Source: Gymnopus androsaceus JB14 (taxonomy: Eukaryota > Basidiomycota > Agaricomycetes > Agaricales > Omphalotaceae). Taken from it: a stretch of 64,000 nt of DNA. Of the stretch, positions 11,948 to 23,444 are shown piece after piece. A program made the translations under genes and the position numbers. The notes beneath the pieces were generated by a model. It was given only the letters and a program-made list of their open reading frames with translations, had not been told where the DNA came from and searched no databases. The stretch covers positions 62,001 to 126,000 of the forward strand of contig ML769407.1 of assembly GCA_009733575.1 (NCBI GenBank). The letters are read 5' to 3'. Each line of letters opens with the position of its first letter. Position 1 is the first letter of the stretch.

Positions 11948-12572
11948 ATGGTGAGCCTTTTTTACTGTGCAGCTTTCTGTTGAGCTGAGCTCCTTCTCTG
12001 AGAGTCTGCCAGCGGTATATCGGTGAAAAGCTTGGTCCCTGGGGATGGCAAGACCTTTCCGAAAACAGGAGGTATGCCCGTCAAGAATGTTATGACAAAG
12101 CTCTGATTCTCACCTTTGGTAGATATCGTCAGTATTCACTACGTCGCCACCTTGGAGGACGGATCTGTCTTTGATTCGAGCTACGATAGGTTGGTTTGCC
12201 CAGTGGCATAACTCTAAAGGATATTTACGACCCATCCTTCCATTCTAGAGGAAGACCGTTCGTTGTTGAAATAGGCACGGGAAAGGTCATACAAGGTTGG
12301 GACGAAGGTGCGTCAGTCATAAGCTGTTCCGTTAAGTAGAAGTCTGATCTCGGCCGTATAGGTGTACCTTTACTATCTCAAGGCGAAAAAGCTATCCTGA
12401 CCACCCCGCCTGACTTGGTGTGTGCCTTCTTTCCATCCTGGCGTTTGCTAATAATTTTAAGGCATACGGTGATAATGGTGTACCCCCGCTCATTCCCCCA
12501 AACTCTACCCTCATTTTCGAGATGGAGCTGCTTGAAATTATTAGGCCAGGTGTGGCATCATCCCCTTCATGA
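11948..12572 (+). CDS. FPR1: FKBP12-type peptidyl-prolyl cis-trans isomerase
   Basis: Small rapamycin/FK506-binding prolyl isomerase of the cytosol. Six exons: 11948-11950 (ATG only), 12005-12071, 12123-12189, 12249-12307, 12362-12417 and 12462-12572. The product, about 120 residues, shows the full fold: [32 protein letters not shown], the [18 protein letters not shown] core and [20 protein letters not shown], then a short extension GVASSPS. Active-site residues Y, D, F, V, I and W are in their usual places (family knowledge). The ATG-only first exon joined at TCTGCCAGC gives [14 protein letters not shown], which fits the usual N-terminus. No frame defects. Confidence 0.92.
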
Positions 12573-14645
12573 CAAGCCAACGTCTATCAACCCATAACGC
12601 CGCATAATCAGAATTAATTCGTTTACGGTGTTCCGTGTCGTGGGGGTTTCTTTACACTGTTGTTTTCGTTGCAGTTTAGGACTTCAGTGGTAGATATCGA
12701 AACCCAAGGTTCGAATGGTCTGTGGATTCACCAACGTCAATTAATGCATTTATACTAAGATTTATACCGGAAAATACCGCCGAAGACTAGCCTTGCGCTC
12801 GGCAACCGGTTCATCTTCGTGTGCTCAAGAAACATGACTTCCCCCACTACCCTCAACTCCGTTTAGTTATAGTACTACAAGTGGCTGCCTTCGCCAGTCA
12901 ACGTCTTCTCTGACTCGAGACTCGACAACCACTCGTAAGACAACTACCATCACTGTCAGTTTTTAATCTGGATCCTGAATGTACCCTGAATGTACCTTGG
13001 ATTTACCTCGCATGTACCTTGAATTCGATTCATACTGGTCCTCTCTATTCGCGAGACTATGCCTTGTATGTGCTCAACGTACGGTTTCGAAGTCGATATC
13101 CGACAACCGGTATCATTTCGCCTTCCTTCCGGTTCCTGGAGCGTCCCGCGTCGCCGCCGCCCCATAGCTGCACTATATTACTGTTAAAGCTGCCCCAGAT
13201 AAGCACTCTATTAAATTATATAATTAAAATTATTATCCATGTGCGGATGGAGCGCAAAAAAGATATAACTGGCTCGCAGCGATGCTTCCCAAGTCCATTG
13301 TTAAGTTCATTAAGTATTGTGACTGTCTGTGCCAAGCATGAAACTGAAAAATAGAGAAGAGGTAGGATTGAGACAAGAAAAGATGATGGGGTTGGGTAAC
13401 GCATAGTTATTAGTACTAGGTTGGAAAGATTTTGATTTCTTTAATTTCGACGATGTCAGGCCCAGCCGCCAAGGTCCTCCTTCTCCTTTCTGTAAATAAG
13501 TAATAAGTAGTAATAGTTGAGCCCCCTTAATGCTCCAGGACCGAACTCTCGAGCCCAATGTCTTCATCTTAACGAAATCGAAAGTACAGGTACAGTAATA
13601 CCATGTAGTAATATTATCTCTTCTGGAATATTTGTTTCACGGCCTTACGGACTTCGTCTAAAATGTCTTTTGATTTCTGTAGACTTGAGGTTTCGAGGTG
13701 CTGATGACGGCAAGCTGATTCTCCGAGTCTAGTATGAGAGAATAAGAGCCACTGCATGTGCTGTCTCAAATATAGCGCTAGTTATGATTCACATGGCGTA
13801 AGGCGTTGAGGCTTTCAGTCTGGGTAAATGAGAAGATATCATTCGAGGATACATGAATTGCACTGTGGAGTGAAACCCGGTGAGAGTGAATCCTTCGAGT
13901 CGCTGCACAATACGCGCATGAGGGTGCTGCTTGTTGCAATTTTATAAGCACCTTAGCCTTCCGTGTAATTCGGGTCGACGAATTGCAGAGGTCTAGATTC
14001 AATTTCTAGTACGAGAGGGAGCGGGAGGGCAGATGGACGAAGTGTTCGTGGGTGTTTTCAATGAAAGATAGCTTAATTTGGTGACTGTTCTGTTCAGACG
14101 ATGTAGAATTGTAGAATTGAGCGCGTTTTGAAGCGAAATTTCACATGAGTGTACTCCGAGTCGTCGTCCCCACTCCCAGCGAGTGGACAAGTCCGATTCT
14201 CGGGAAACCTTGGAAGGAAGGAATGAGAGATTGAAACCTTGAAGCACTGTAATAAGGTGAGCAGGATTTGGCCTTGCATACGCAGCAGGCTTGAGATTTC
14301 TTGAATGAGCAAGAGTTAAAAGAAGGAGTATTGAATCTCGATTTGATCTTGATGGCAAAGGCCAAGGGAAAGGCAGGAGTTGTTGCCAAATGGAGTAAGC
14401 AGCCGAAATCTACTAGTATGATCGTAGAATTTATTTCGCGGTCGCAGCTCTATCTTGCCTTTTCTCTCCATCACCCTCACCATCTCCCTCAAGCTGCATA
14501 TTGCTCCCAAAGCTTAGAAAGCTGAATCTAACCAGAGGCTCGGGCCTAGAGTTCGACCGAAAGACGTTCGTTACTGCCGTGCGTTCCTTTGAGCTACAGT
14601 ATTGAACTTCAACTTGGATAGTGCTCTGCTTCATCTACCACTACG
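12573..14645. other. Intergenic region of about 2 kb, no gene recognised
   Basis: Only short, overlapping open frames with no family resemblance. It includes the short repeat noted separately at 12977-13022. A tRNA-like B-box string near 12708 was checked and not supported. Confidence 0.5.
12977..13022. repeat. Short degenerate tandem repeat, TGTACCTTGAA-like
   Basis: Three copies of TGTACC(C/T)TG, two followed by AA and one by GA, plus a related TTTACC variant, occur within about 45 bases. Too short to class. Confidence 0.5.
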
Positions 14646-17600
14646 ATGCTCCATTCAATTTACGACCTTACGACCTCTTGTCGTAGAACTACCGGGGATG
14701 TTCCAGCAAAACTTGTGGTATGTTCAATCTAGGTTCTTTCCGAAAGAATCGCTGTGCCAATGCCTAATCATTGTAGGGTGCTTCGACAACAGTGGTAGGG
14801 TCAAAAGTGTATCTTTTTGTGAGTGATTTTTGGCTTCCTGTATATCTGTATAACTCACAAGTCTGTTCAGGGGGGACGCTTGGTCACCGAACGTAGAATG
14901 GTCTCGGATTTATATGCTTTCGACTTGGAGACATATGTCTGGGAGAAGATCGCTCCTTTTCCCGAAGACGACGTTCCAAAACCCCGCTATTTTCACAGCA
15001 CCGATACCTGTAAGCATTTCAACCGTATGCTTCACCGTTCTTCGCTCAACATTCCCCAGGGAACAATCAGTTGATCATCTTCGGAGGCATGAGCAACGAT
15101 CCCAATTCACCGAATCCTGAAGAGCTCTGCGTCTTGAATGATGTACGATTCTTCGATCTCAATACCCGTCGTTGGCTTCCACATTCCCAATTCCCTGTTC
15201 CTGTTTCCGACACGTTCATTCCGCGCGCTCGTTACGCACACCTGTCATCCGTCTCTGCCGACCGACTGTTCATCATTGGAGGACAAGACTTTTACAATAC
15301 CTGGTTGGATGATATTTGTGTCTACGACCTTTTAGGCAAGGCATGGATCCAACAACGAGATTACCCGCGTCACTGTGGGACATATCGAAGTGTCGCGGTT
15401 TCATCTTCTCTTTGTGTTCGGCTTCCACAGGAAGAAGCACGAAATCCACAGACACCTACGAATTTAGGACCTCCAGGAAATCGTTTCCGCGAAAATGGCG
15501 CGGCCAATTCGGGGGACTTTACCTCCTCTGAATCCTTGACCCATCTGCCATATTCCGCTGCACCTACTGATGAACATCCAGCAGACATCTTCTTGTACAG
15601 CAATTATAACGTAAGTACTCTTCTGATATCTGCAGCTCTCTCTTTTTGATTTTGATCTTGGTGTGGTTCAAACAGTTTACCGACGTCAAACGCGAACTAG
15701 AAGTCTTCTCACCGCTTCCAGACACTGATTTCACCATTCAAGAGCGCTCCAGCGCGATGAGCGGCACTACTTTCCCTCCCGGCCTTCGCTTTCCCGACAG
15801 GAGCGATTCTCGGTACACATCTCATAATTGCTGGTACATATCTCGCTCATAGCTATCAGTCGTTTTCGATATGGGTCCTGGACCTTCTCACCATGACATG
15901 GTCAAGAATAGACCCGGGAAAGGCCGTAGAATCTGGTTCATGGTTCCGTGGTTGTGTTTGGCCCGAGCAGAACAAGTTCTTCATCTTCGGGAATCGTAGC
16001 GGAAACCTTGTTGATGACTACAACAGGAGACTACTTAGCTGGGACCATGTGGCGGTTATTGATTTAGAAGCTTTTGGGATATACCAGCCACCTCCACTCA
16101 AGATGGACATACCAATGCAAGAGCTTGGATTGGCAGCACTAGAGGAAAAAGTTCTTTCGGACTTTGAGATCGTTTGCGACGATGGCCGCAAGATCGCCTG
16201 CTCACGGAAATTGTTGGAAGAACGGTGGCCATGGTTCAAAGTTCAGCGCAGAGAGCTAATGGAAAAAGCTTTATCAACCAGCGAGTCCCTTCCAACCTCG
16301 GTTTTGCATGTGAAGCTTCCGGAGCTTCCAGGTGTAGCCCCGGATGGCGAACGACCTGACCCAAGGTTAACGCCGCGCGCGCTTCACCTCTCCGAACCTT
16401 ATCCAATAACTCTGGCTTTAATGCAGTACTTCTACACTCTGTCACTCACCACACCTCTCCAACTTGCACCAGCAGTCCTTAGCCAACTTCTGGTCCTTGC
16501 CACCAATTACAGGATACGCCATCTCGAGGCATTGGTTAAGCACGCGATGCATCGCGCATTATCCAACTCTACTTCGGTTGGTGTGTATGAAGTCGCTACA
16601 CTCTGTGGATGCCGAAGTTTACAGATTCGGTAAGCACTTCCCTCCTACGACATTATGCCGTGCTGATCTTCATTTTCCAGTGCACTCAAGACTGTGATGG
16701 TAAGTGCGATGTTTTGCCGTTATTTGAATACTTAAAGTTGACCCTCGAATAGTCCTACACGCAAAAACGGCCACGTCGGGATAAAGACTCGGCCAGAGGT
16801 CGACCTCCTGATAGCGGTAGTGGCGGTGGTGGCGGAGGCGGCGGCAGGGGTCCGTTCTAATGGCGTTGATGGCCCTGGTGGTGGTTCTCGTGGTGAAAAG
16901 TATTCTACTCGACCTCGAGGTACTTCAGATGCGAAGTGGAGAACCATCGGACTCAGACAACAACGGAGGTACCAGCTTCGCTTTTAGTGAGCGTTAATTT
17001 GATATCTGTTGATCATTAAAACATTATATTGATCAGTCTACCATTCAGCCCATAATCTTACCGTTTCGGATCCTACATCTGTACCACGCTTAAGAGCTGA
17101 CTCTCCTCCTCTTCCTTCTGCAAGTACTCTACCATATGTATCGGAGGACGATGAGTCGGATACATCTTCGCTGTTCACGAGACCGCAACGGTCTTTGCAC
17201 GCCCGTCAGACTAGTGTCGTGTCCATGCACACTGCGCACGAAATGTATGACATTGTCGACCTATTGGGTGCAGCTATTGATGCGCCGATGGACCGTCCGC
17301 GCCATGAGCGCGCCCAAAGCGAAGACCTCAAAGAGGCGATTCCGGACCCCTCCGTCCACTCTCCAATTTCCGACGACGAGAACGATGTCGACAGAACACA
17401 AGGCTCTATCATGTCATCATCTCGCTCACGAGTATCATATTCATCATCTTATTCTTATTCTCAGCCGTCTGAATACAAACTCGTTACGGCGGATGGTGAG
17501 GTTGAAAGGGTATACCTCCCTCCTTCGCCTACGTTCCCTGGTTTCCATTTGCCTCGGTCTCGAACTTCAGCACTCAGTGACACGCCTTCACTGACTTCAT

Positions 17601-18277
17601 CGAGGAGTAGCGTATCCTCCCAACTTCTTCCTCCAACACCTGGTCTCATCTCGCCAGCGGAGTATGGAGATTCACATCTTCCCATCATTGTCGAAAAGCA
17701 GAGCGAGAACTCGGAATGGGAGCGGTCTTCAATCTCTGGTCATGAAGGAATGCCTACCCTACGTATCTCGCCCCCTGATACCCTTGTGGATGCTTGGCCC
17801 AAGAAGAAATCCACACTCCAGTGGAAAATGCTAGAGTCCCCTCGCGAAGATGAAATCGCTGAAGAACCACTCCATGCCGACTCTCCGAGTCCATTGACTC
17901 CTTCAGCCTCGGACGGCTTCAGTTCACCCATGTCGCCTTTGTCACCGAAGACTCCCATATCACCTATGACCCCCCTGTCTCCTACATCATCCGCAAAAAT
18001 CAGCTCGCTGGCGCGCTTCATGAAGAAAGACAAAGGCACGCGTGATTCGATCTCCTCCCAGGTTTCTCAGTTGCCTTTGGATAGTAAAGCTTTGAAAGCA
18101 GAGGAGAAGAGAAGGAGGAAGGAGGAAGCGAAAGCAAGGACGGAAAGACTCGCGGAACAATTGAAAGCCCGAGCCAAAGAACGTGCTCGTGAGGCGGATA
18201 CTTCTTCGGTTTCGACGGAACGAAAGAAAAAAGACCCGGCGGCGATGTATGGTGGTATAGCTGGGGTTGTAATGTAG
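14646..18277 (+). CDS. Kelch-repeat BTB protein, Ral2/LZTR1-like
   Basis: Probable regulator of Ras-type signalling or a Cullin-3 adaptor (inferred from Kelch plus BTB order, as in Ral2 and LZTR1). Exons: 14646-14717, 14777-14818, 14871-15009, 15060-15610, 15676-16629, 16681-16699, 16753-16968 and 17037-18277. Kelch blades show as VYLFGGRLVTERRMVSDLY, QLIIFGGM, RLFIIGG, HLIIAGTYLA and FFIFGN. The BTB part has SDFEIVCDDGRKIACSRKLL and LALMQYFYT. A Gly/Arg-rich linker and a 400-residue Ser/Pro-rich tail end in a charged helix (EEKRRRKEEAKARTERLAEQ). Frame is lost three times, each as one extra base: CCC at 15793-15795 (before TGAILGTHLIIAG), the GGGG at about 16848 and near 16931. Sequence on both sides is family-like, so consensus error is likely. 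Start chosen because MLHSIYDLT leads straight into DVPAKLVGAS. Confidence 0.82.
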
Positions 18278-18719
18278 ACCAGTGCTTATCAATTTCTTTT
18301 TGCTTCTTGCTTGATTTATACCTTTCATTTATATTGTGTACTGTTATCGCAACTCTTGTTCAATTTGACGACGCTCATTGTTTGTTGTATCACCTTTTAC
18401 TTTACTTAGCTACTCTTGTACTGGCTTCACTTTGCATTCAACTCCTAATGTACTACTTTGGTTGTATGCATTACTGTGTTTTGATTGGTCGATGTCTAGG
18501 TTCTCCAAGACGACTTACAGTGACTCACCGCCGACAGTTAAGTTCATCTCGGGCTTTACGTACATACGACGTCGACGCTTCTGACAGCTGCCCTGAATTC
18601 GCCTCGATTTTTGCTAGCTTTCTCTCTTATCCGCTTGTGCTCATGACTCTAGTCGTCCTCGTTGATCTGGAGACTATACTTAGCGAACAAATCTGAAAAC
18701 ACGACCGGGTGGAGTTGGC
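18278..18719. other. Intergenic, nothing recognised
   Basis: A hydrophobic open frame at 18307-18696 is present by chance composition; no start context, introns or family support. Confidence 0.5.
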
Positions 18720-21202
18720 ATGTCTCGAGCAGGTGTAGTCCAAGTCGAAAGGTTCGTCGTTGAGAATTATTCCCAGCTCATTGTTGCTAAGATGCTGCTA
18801 GGACCGACCCTTCCACGATAAAACACAAGTTTCTAGTAGGATACCAGGGCTGGTGAGAAAATCCATCCAAAGACGAAGACCAGTACTAAGGCTTGTTGAA
18901 GGTTTGCTTGTCGAGGCGACGGTGCTGGACTCAGTAAGCAACGAATGCTATGAGCTGGGTGTGGGAATTGTCTTATTTGAATGCTACTAGATGAACATGG
19001 TTGGTCGCATTGGCTGAAGAACAATGATGGAAAGCTTGCTACCGATCTCTGGCCGGATATTTCTGAATATCCTCCATCTGAGCTGTTTCCAGTACCGGGC
19101 TTCAAGCTCAAATCCGGAGAGCAAGCGTTTCTGTTTTCTTCTCGCAATCGTGCAACAGTTCAAAGGTTTGTGGATACTTACACCTGCGATGATCATTCAC
19201 TTATTTTGTAGGCACTTCAATTGGATGGCCGATCATGGTATAGACTAGTCTCTTGCAAATGCAAATGATCTTTAATACTTATTGATATGATAGGTGTAGA
19301 CGGAGTATTTCTCCAGCGGTTTGTGGGGCAGTGCGATCCCTTGAATTCCAAACATAAGATCATCTTAGATTGGCGGGATCACGTAGGAGAAAATGTGAGG
19401 CTAGCTGCTGAAGCTGCGGGTAGGGTTTTCGCTATTATGTGAGTCTATCTATCCTGTTAGCTTCACACTCAAAAGCAATGTTTTGTCAGGTACGATGTTT
19501 CGGGAGTTGACCCCAATCGCGTCCGACAAATCTTGAAACAAGATTGGTTACATCTAATACGGGATAGATGTGTATTGGACAGTCCTAATTACCTCAAAGA
19601 GAGGAGCAGACCGGTAGTATGTTTATCGGGTGAGTTTATAGTACCTTGTTGACATCCAACACTCCGGATTCTTTGTTCATTGCTCATTTGGTTCAAGGAT
19701 TTGGTTTCTGCAAAACACGACATAATCCGGCCACTATCAGGGAAATCGTTTCATTCTTCCGGGAATGTACTCCTGGCGGCGCGTACATCATTGCAGGTTC
19801 GTCCTTTTTACTCTCAACGGTATGTGTATAAACATGGATTCCATTTCCAGGAGTTCCTTCACATTGGCGTACAGCTGACGGCGATGCGGACCCCAATCCC
19901 GAGTTTCTAAACCTTTGGCTCAACTCTTTCGATGCCATTTCCCCTTGGACAGTTGGTCGTTACAAAAATGAAGAAGACGCGACTGTATTCGCAAACGAGA
20001 TCATGAAACAGGATATAGAATTGATCAATGCTCGGAATCGAGACAGGCCATGGCAAGGACTTGGTTCCATCGATTATATCCCTGTGGTGCTACCAGGAGC
20101 CTCAGTGAGAATTTCATCTTCGTATACATACATACCTATCCTGTCCAAAACTGATATTCTATCCAACTAGGGCTATAACATGTCCAAAGGAAAATGGGCA
20201 TTCAATAATATCAAACGCGAAGGAGGTCACTTTTTGTGGCGACAAATCTATAATGCACTTAGCTCTGGCGCAAGAATTTTATACGGTGCGACGTGGGATG
20301 AGTAAGGACGACGTGTATGTTTTACGCATGACGACTGAATAATTCTTTAGATACGATGAAGGAACCGCCTTGATGCCCTCAATAGAGAGCAAGCTACTGC
20401 TACCAGTTTCTCATCGGCATCCTCTAATGGCCTTGGATGAAGACGGGTATAACGTTCCGTCAGATTGGTGAGGTTATAACGTTAGTGCATCCTTCACGTT
20501 ACGCTAACATGCACACCTTCTAGGTACATGCGTATATGTGGTCTAGCTGCGCAATATTTACACGGTGAATCTGAAATTCGAGAAGCTTTCCCTTTCGAAA
20601 GACTTCAAGCCTACTGGACAAATGCAGAGAATGTGGCAGGTCATCAAGCTCACTCTCAGCGCAGAATTTCCTCCGGAGCTCCCTCCGAAGACGAGCTTCC
20701 GCCTCCACCGTATTACTTCTCGCAGAGTAGACGTTCAGCTTCAACTTCCCCTCTATCTAATCGCTCGTCGCTGCTTCCTCCGCGCGGGCCTAGGTCTCGT
20801 CCCCTTCCTCCCTTACCAATTGGTGCAGGGTTACCATTGCAATTTTCCTCCCTCAGTTTGGACAACAAAATAACTTATCCAGACTCGCCAATTGGCAACG
20901 ATGCCTCGTCCGGAACGGATTCACCTTTAGACGCCTCGACGGCTTTGCGAAGCTGGTCTTCTCCAATCAGAGATAGTCGATTTAGCATGCCGATCGACAA
21001 CAGGAGTGTGTCCATGGCTGGGACGAGAGAAAGAGCTTTTAGTGATCCTGTAGACTCAACAGAAACTCTTCCCAACTATCCTTCAGCTTTGGAGGAAGCA
21101 GACGACAGTCCCGGACAGTGCTACCGAATTGACGACAAAGACCGGTCGCTGTCATTTCTTGTTAAAACCATTGGCGCGATATGCAAATATGTATGTGTAT
21201 AG
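18720..21202 (+). CDS. GH99-like glycoside hydrolase with Pro/Ser-rich tail
   Basis: Glycoside hydrolase 71/99-like enzyme, a family often labelled xylosidase/arabinosidase; true substrate unknown. Twelve exons: 18720-18751, 18802-18852, 18902-18933, 18991-19165, 19212-19237, 19294-19438, 19490-19629, 19698-19796, 19851-20104, 20171-20301, 20351-20467 and 20524-21202. All keep frame. Family blocks in order: HKFLVGYQGWFACRGDG, HGWSHWL, TDLWPDISEYPPSEL, FLFSSRN, VFAIMYDVSGVDPNRV, FDAISPWTVGRY, then ATWDEYDEGTALMP, the likely acid/base loop, and GYNVPSDWYMRI. There is no signal peptide, so it probably acts in the cytosol. After about residue 430 a disordered Ser/Pro-rich tail of about 190 residues is added. 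No frame defects. Confidence 0.88.
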
Positions 21203-21346
21203 TAGAGTCAGTAGTATACTGTATGTATTCGGTAATACTAATGGTACAGAAAAGCTAGACATGATTAAATCCTTTGCGCACATCTATGAGTAGTAGCGAC
21301 AGCCGTAACCTAAACGAGAAAGTACAAGAGAACGTAGAATCGTTGT

Positions 21347-23230
21347 TTAATTCGAGGCGCCTGTTACAATGGTATCGGGAATAGGTGCAATATCGGAGCC
21401 AGGTTCAGGCTGGTTCTCAGATGAAGGTGTCGTTTCCATGGGTTCGGTAGACTTGATCGTTTCTTCCTCTTCTTTCGGTGGATCAACGATATGATTGACT
21501 GAGGGTTAAACATTTCAGATGAAGAGAAAAAGCAATGTCAGGATAATAAGAACGCTTACATTCTTTCGCATGCGCTGTAAAATTTCCTGTCAGCATCTTC
21601 ATTTGCAATAGGACTTCTGAACAAACGAACCAAAGTCTTTCTGTGTTACACAGTTGCTGCCATTAGGACAGTCTTTGCGTTGCATAACACTATCCTCTAG
21701 GAATCCTTTCTTTCGTTCTCGAATCCACCAGTCCTTCAGGCCCCAAAGCAGTATTTCGCAAGCGCATTGCCGGCATATTCTCTCTTGGGATTCGGATCGG
21801 TCGGCGTCGGTGCTAGGGCCTACATCCACATGGACATCAGCGAAGAGATCCAGTTCGATGAGAGGTCGGAATTGCCGCGGTTGTTCTTCAACATGCTTGA
21901 CGATCTATGTGGAATACTTGTTAGCAAAACGTGTATAGGGATATGATGATAACCCTTTACTTACATCTCGATAGATATGTCGTGGAGTCATACCCTGAGT
22001 GGTCATATAGTCGAGCATGTATTCCACCTCCACTGTGTTGCTATTGAAGCATTCATACACGTCGGAAGACTGTATAAGATCGCCTATATCTGTGAATCCG
22101 TGGGGCTGCTGGAGCAGAAGTGGTGCTGGGAACATGTATGAGCTTGACTCGGATGTTGAAGGAAGATAGTCAACTCACATGCTGAGCACCTCGAAGGTAC
22201 TCCAACACCACAGAAAGAGACCTGACAAAAGTCACATCTTGTCGTGGAAGGCGCACGAAGGGCTAGGAATGTTTCGCTATTCAAAAAGAATGAGAATGAT
22301 CAAAGGAGCACGACAACCACACGCACCAATTTCCACATTGGGAGTGGCCAGTCGGCAGCCCGTCGTCTAGATGCCAAGCGAGTTCAATATTGATAGCTGG
22401 ATCTGGTATAGGTACTGGGCAGCTCCAGCCAAACGGATTGTTGACTGAACAATGAGGACAAGGTCGAGCATATTCTGCACTGAGGTTAACATTGGGTTCT
22501 GGTGAAGATTCTCGAGGAGACGGAAACTATCCCAAATGATCAATAAGATAAATTCCAAGTAAGGAAGCTCGGACTCACTCGTATACTGGTACCACTCTTG
22601 TAAATCTCATCAGCTTGTTCGCGTTCGCGTTCTGTTCGTGCCTTGTGGGGTGCATTCCGCAACAAGGCATCGAGGACAAGTTGCAACGGTCGAGAAGGTG
22701 AAGCAGTTGTAGAAAGTGCGCGGCAGGCAGGACAAGTCGATCCTCCGTTCTACCGATGAAAATCGATAGATGATAGAATCAATGTGCTATAAGGAATGAA
22801 ATAGTGGCGCCATCACTCACGCGAATCCAAAGCTGACAGCAACTAGAATGGGTAACGATGATGATCAGAGAGCAGATAAAGCGATAGAAAAAGGATTGGT
22901 TACCTGCCACAAAAGAAATGCTGACAAGGGGAAACGATAACAGGTTTGTATACCAGCTCTGAACAGCAGCCGCAGTGTAACTCTTCAACAAGCTCGTCTA
23001 CCAAAGAGTTGGATTGAATCATTCCGCCATTCTGACCATCTATCGTCGCCTCAGATCCCTTGAACCTTTTCCGAGACGAAGTGTCTTCAAGCCCTTCGAA
23101 ATTTGGTGAAGCTGGTCTCTTGAGACTCGACAAAGAAGAGCTCGTTTCGCAAAGCGAGGTGTGCGTCAGCTGGGTATTCTGGATACGAGTGTACTGTTTC
23201 CGATTGCACGTCTGAATCGTCTTCAGCCAT
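21347..23230 (-). CDS. CHFR-like RING E3 ubiquitin ligase without FHA domain
   Basis: Predicted ubiquitin ligase. Ten exons: 23230-23195, 23118-22904, 22842-22821, 22749-22579, 22526-22327, 22276-22179, 22125-21965, 21904-21631, 21586-21560 and 21498-21347. The RING finger is spread over three exons: LHCGCCSEL, SPCQHFFCGSCC, CPACRALS. The C-terminal cysteine-rich region (zf-CRD type) follows: RPCPHCSVNN, TRCDFCQVSFCGVGVPSRCSA, ICRQCACEIL with WWIRERKKG and RKDCPNGSNC. This is the CHFR arrangement but the amino-terminal FHA domain is absent; the protein begins MAEDDSDVQSET and goes quickly to the RING. The first intron was placed so that SET joins RPASPNFEG, because the upstream open frame to 23355 has no good start. 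All other junctions are in frame. An acidic tail ends VTGASN. Confidence 0.88.
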
Positions 23231-23444
23231 GAAAGTATGATGTCAGGTACAAAAGGGATGAACAGAGAGCAGCAGGTTTCCCAATATAGTAGTTTATATA
23301 ATTGATTGATCGATGCGCCATTCCCCGCCGTTCTACGGCACCATTGTACTACCAAAAAAACTTATTGACTAGTTATGACAACATTATTTTACTTGGACCA
23401 AGCTACATTGTACAAGGTATATTTACTCAATAGTCCAAGAACGC

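Noticed and set aside
12700..12730. GGTTCGAAT, a tRNA B-box-like string
   Set aside because: No matching A box, acceptor stem or anticodon stem could be folded around it.
17136..17594. Plus-strand ORF of 152 codons
   Set aside because: Overlaps the last exon of Kelch-BTB in another frame; Ser/Arg-rich by codon shadow.
18307..18696. Hydrophobic plus-strand ORF of 129 codons
   Set aside because: Lies in the 3' region of the Kelch-BTB gene, low-complexity TTA/CTT composition, no family or splice support.
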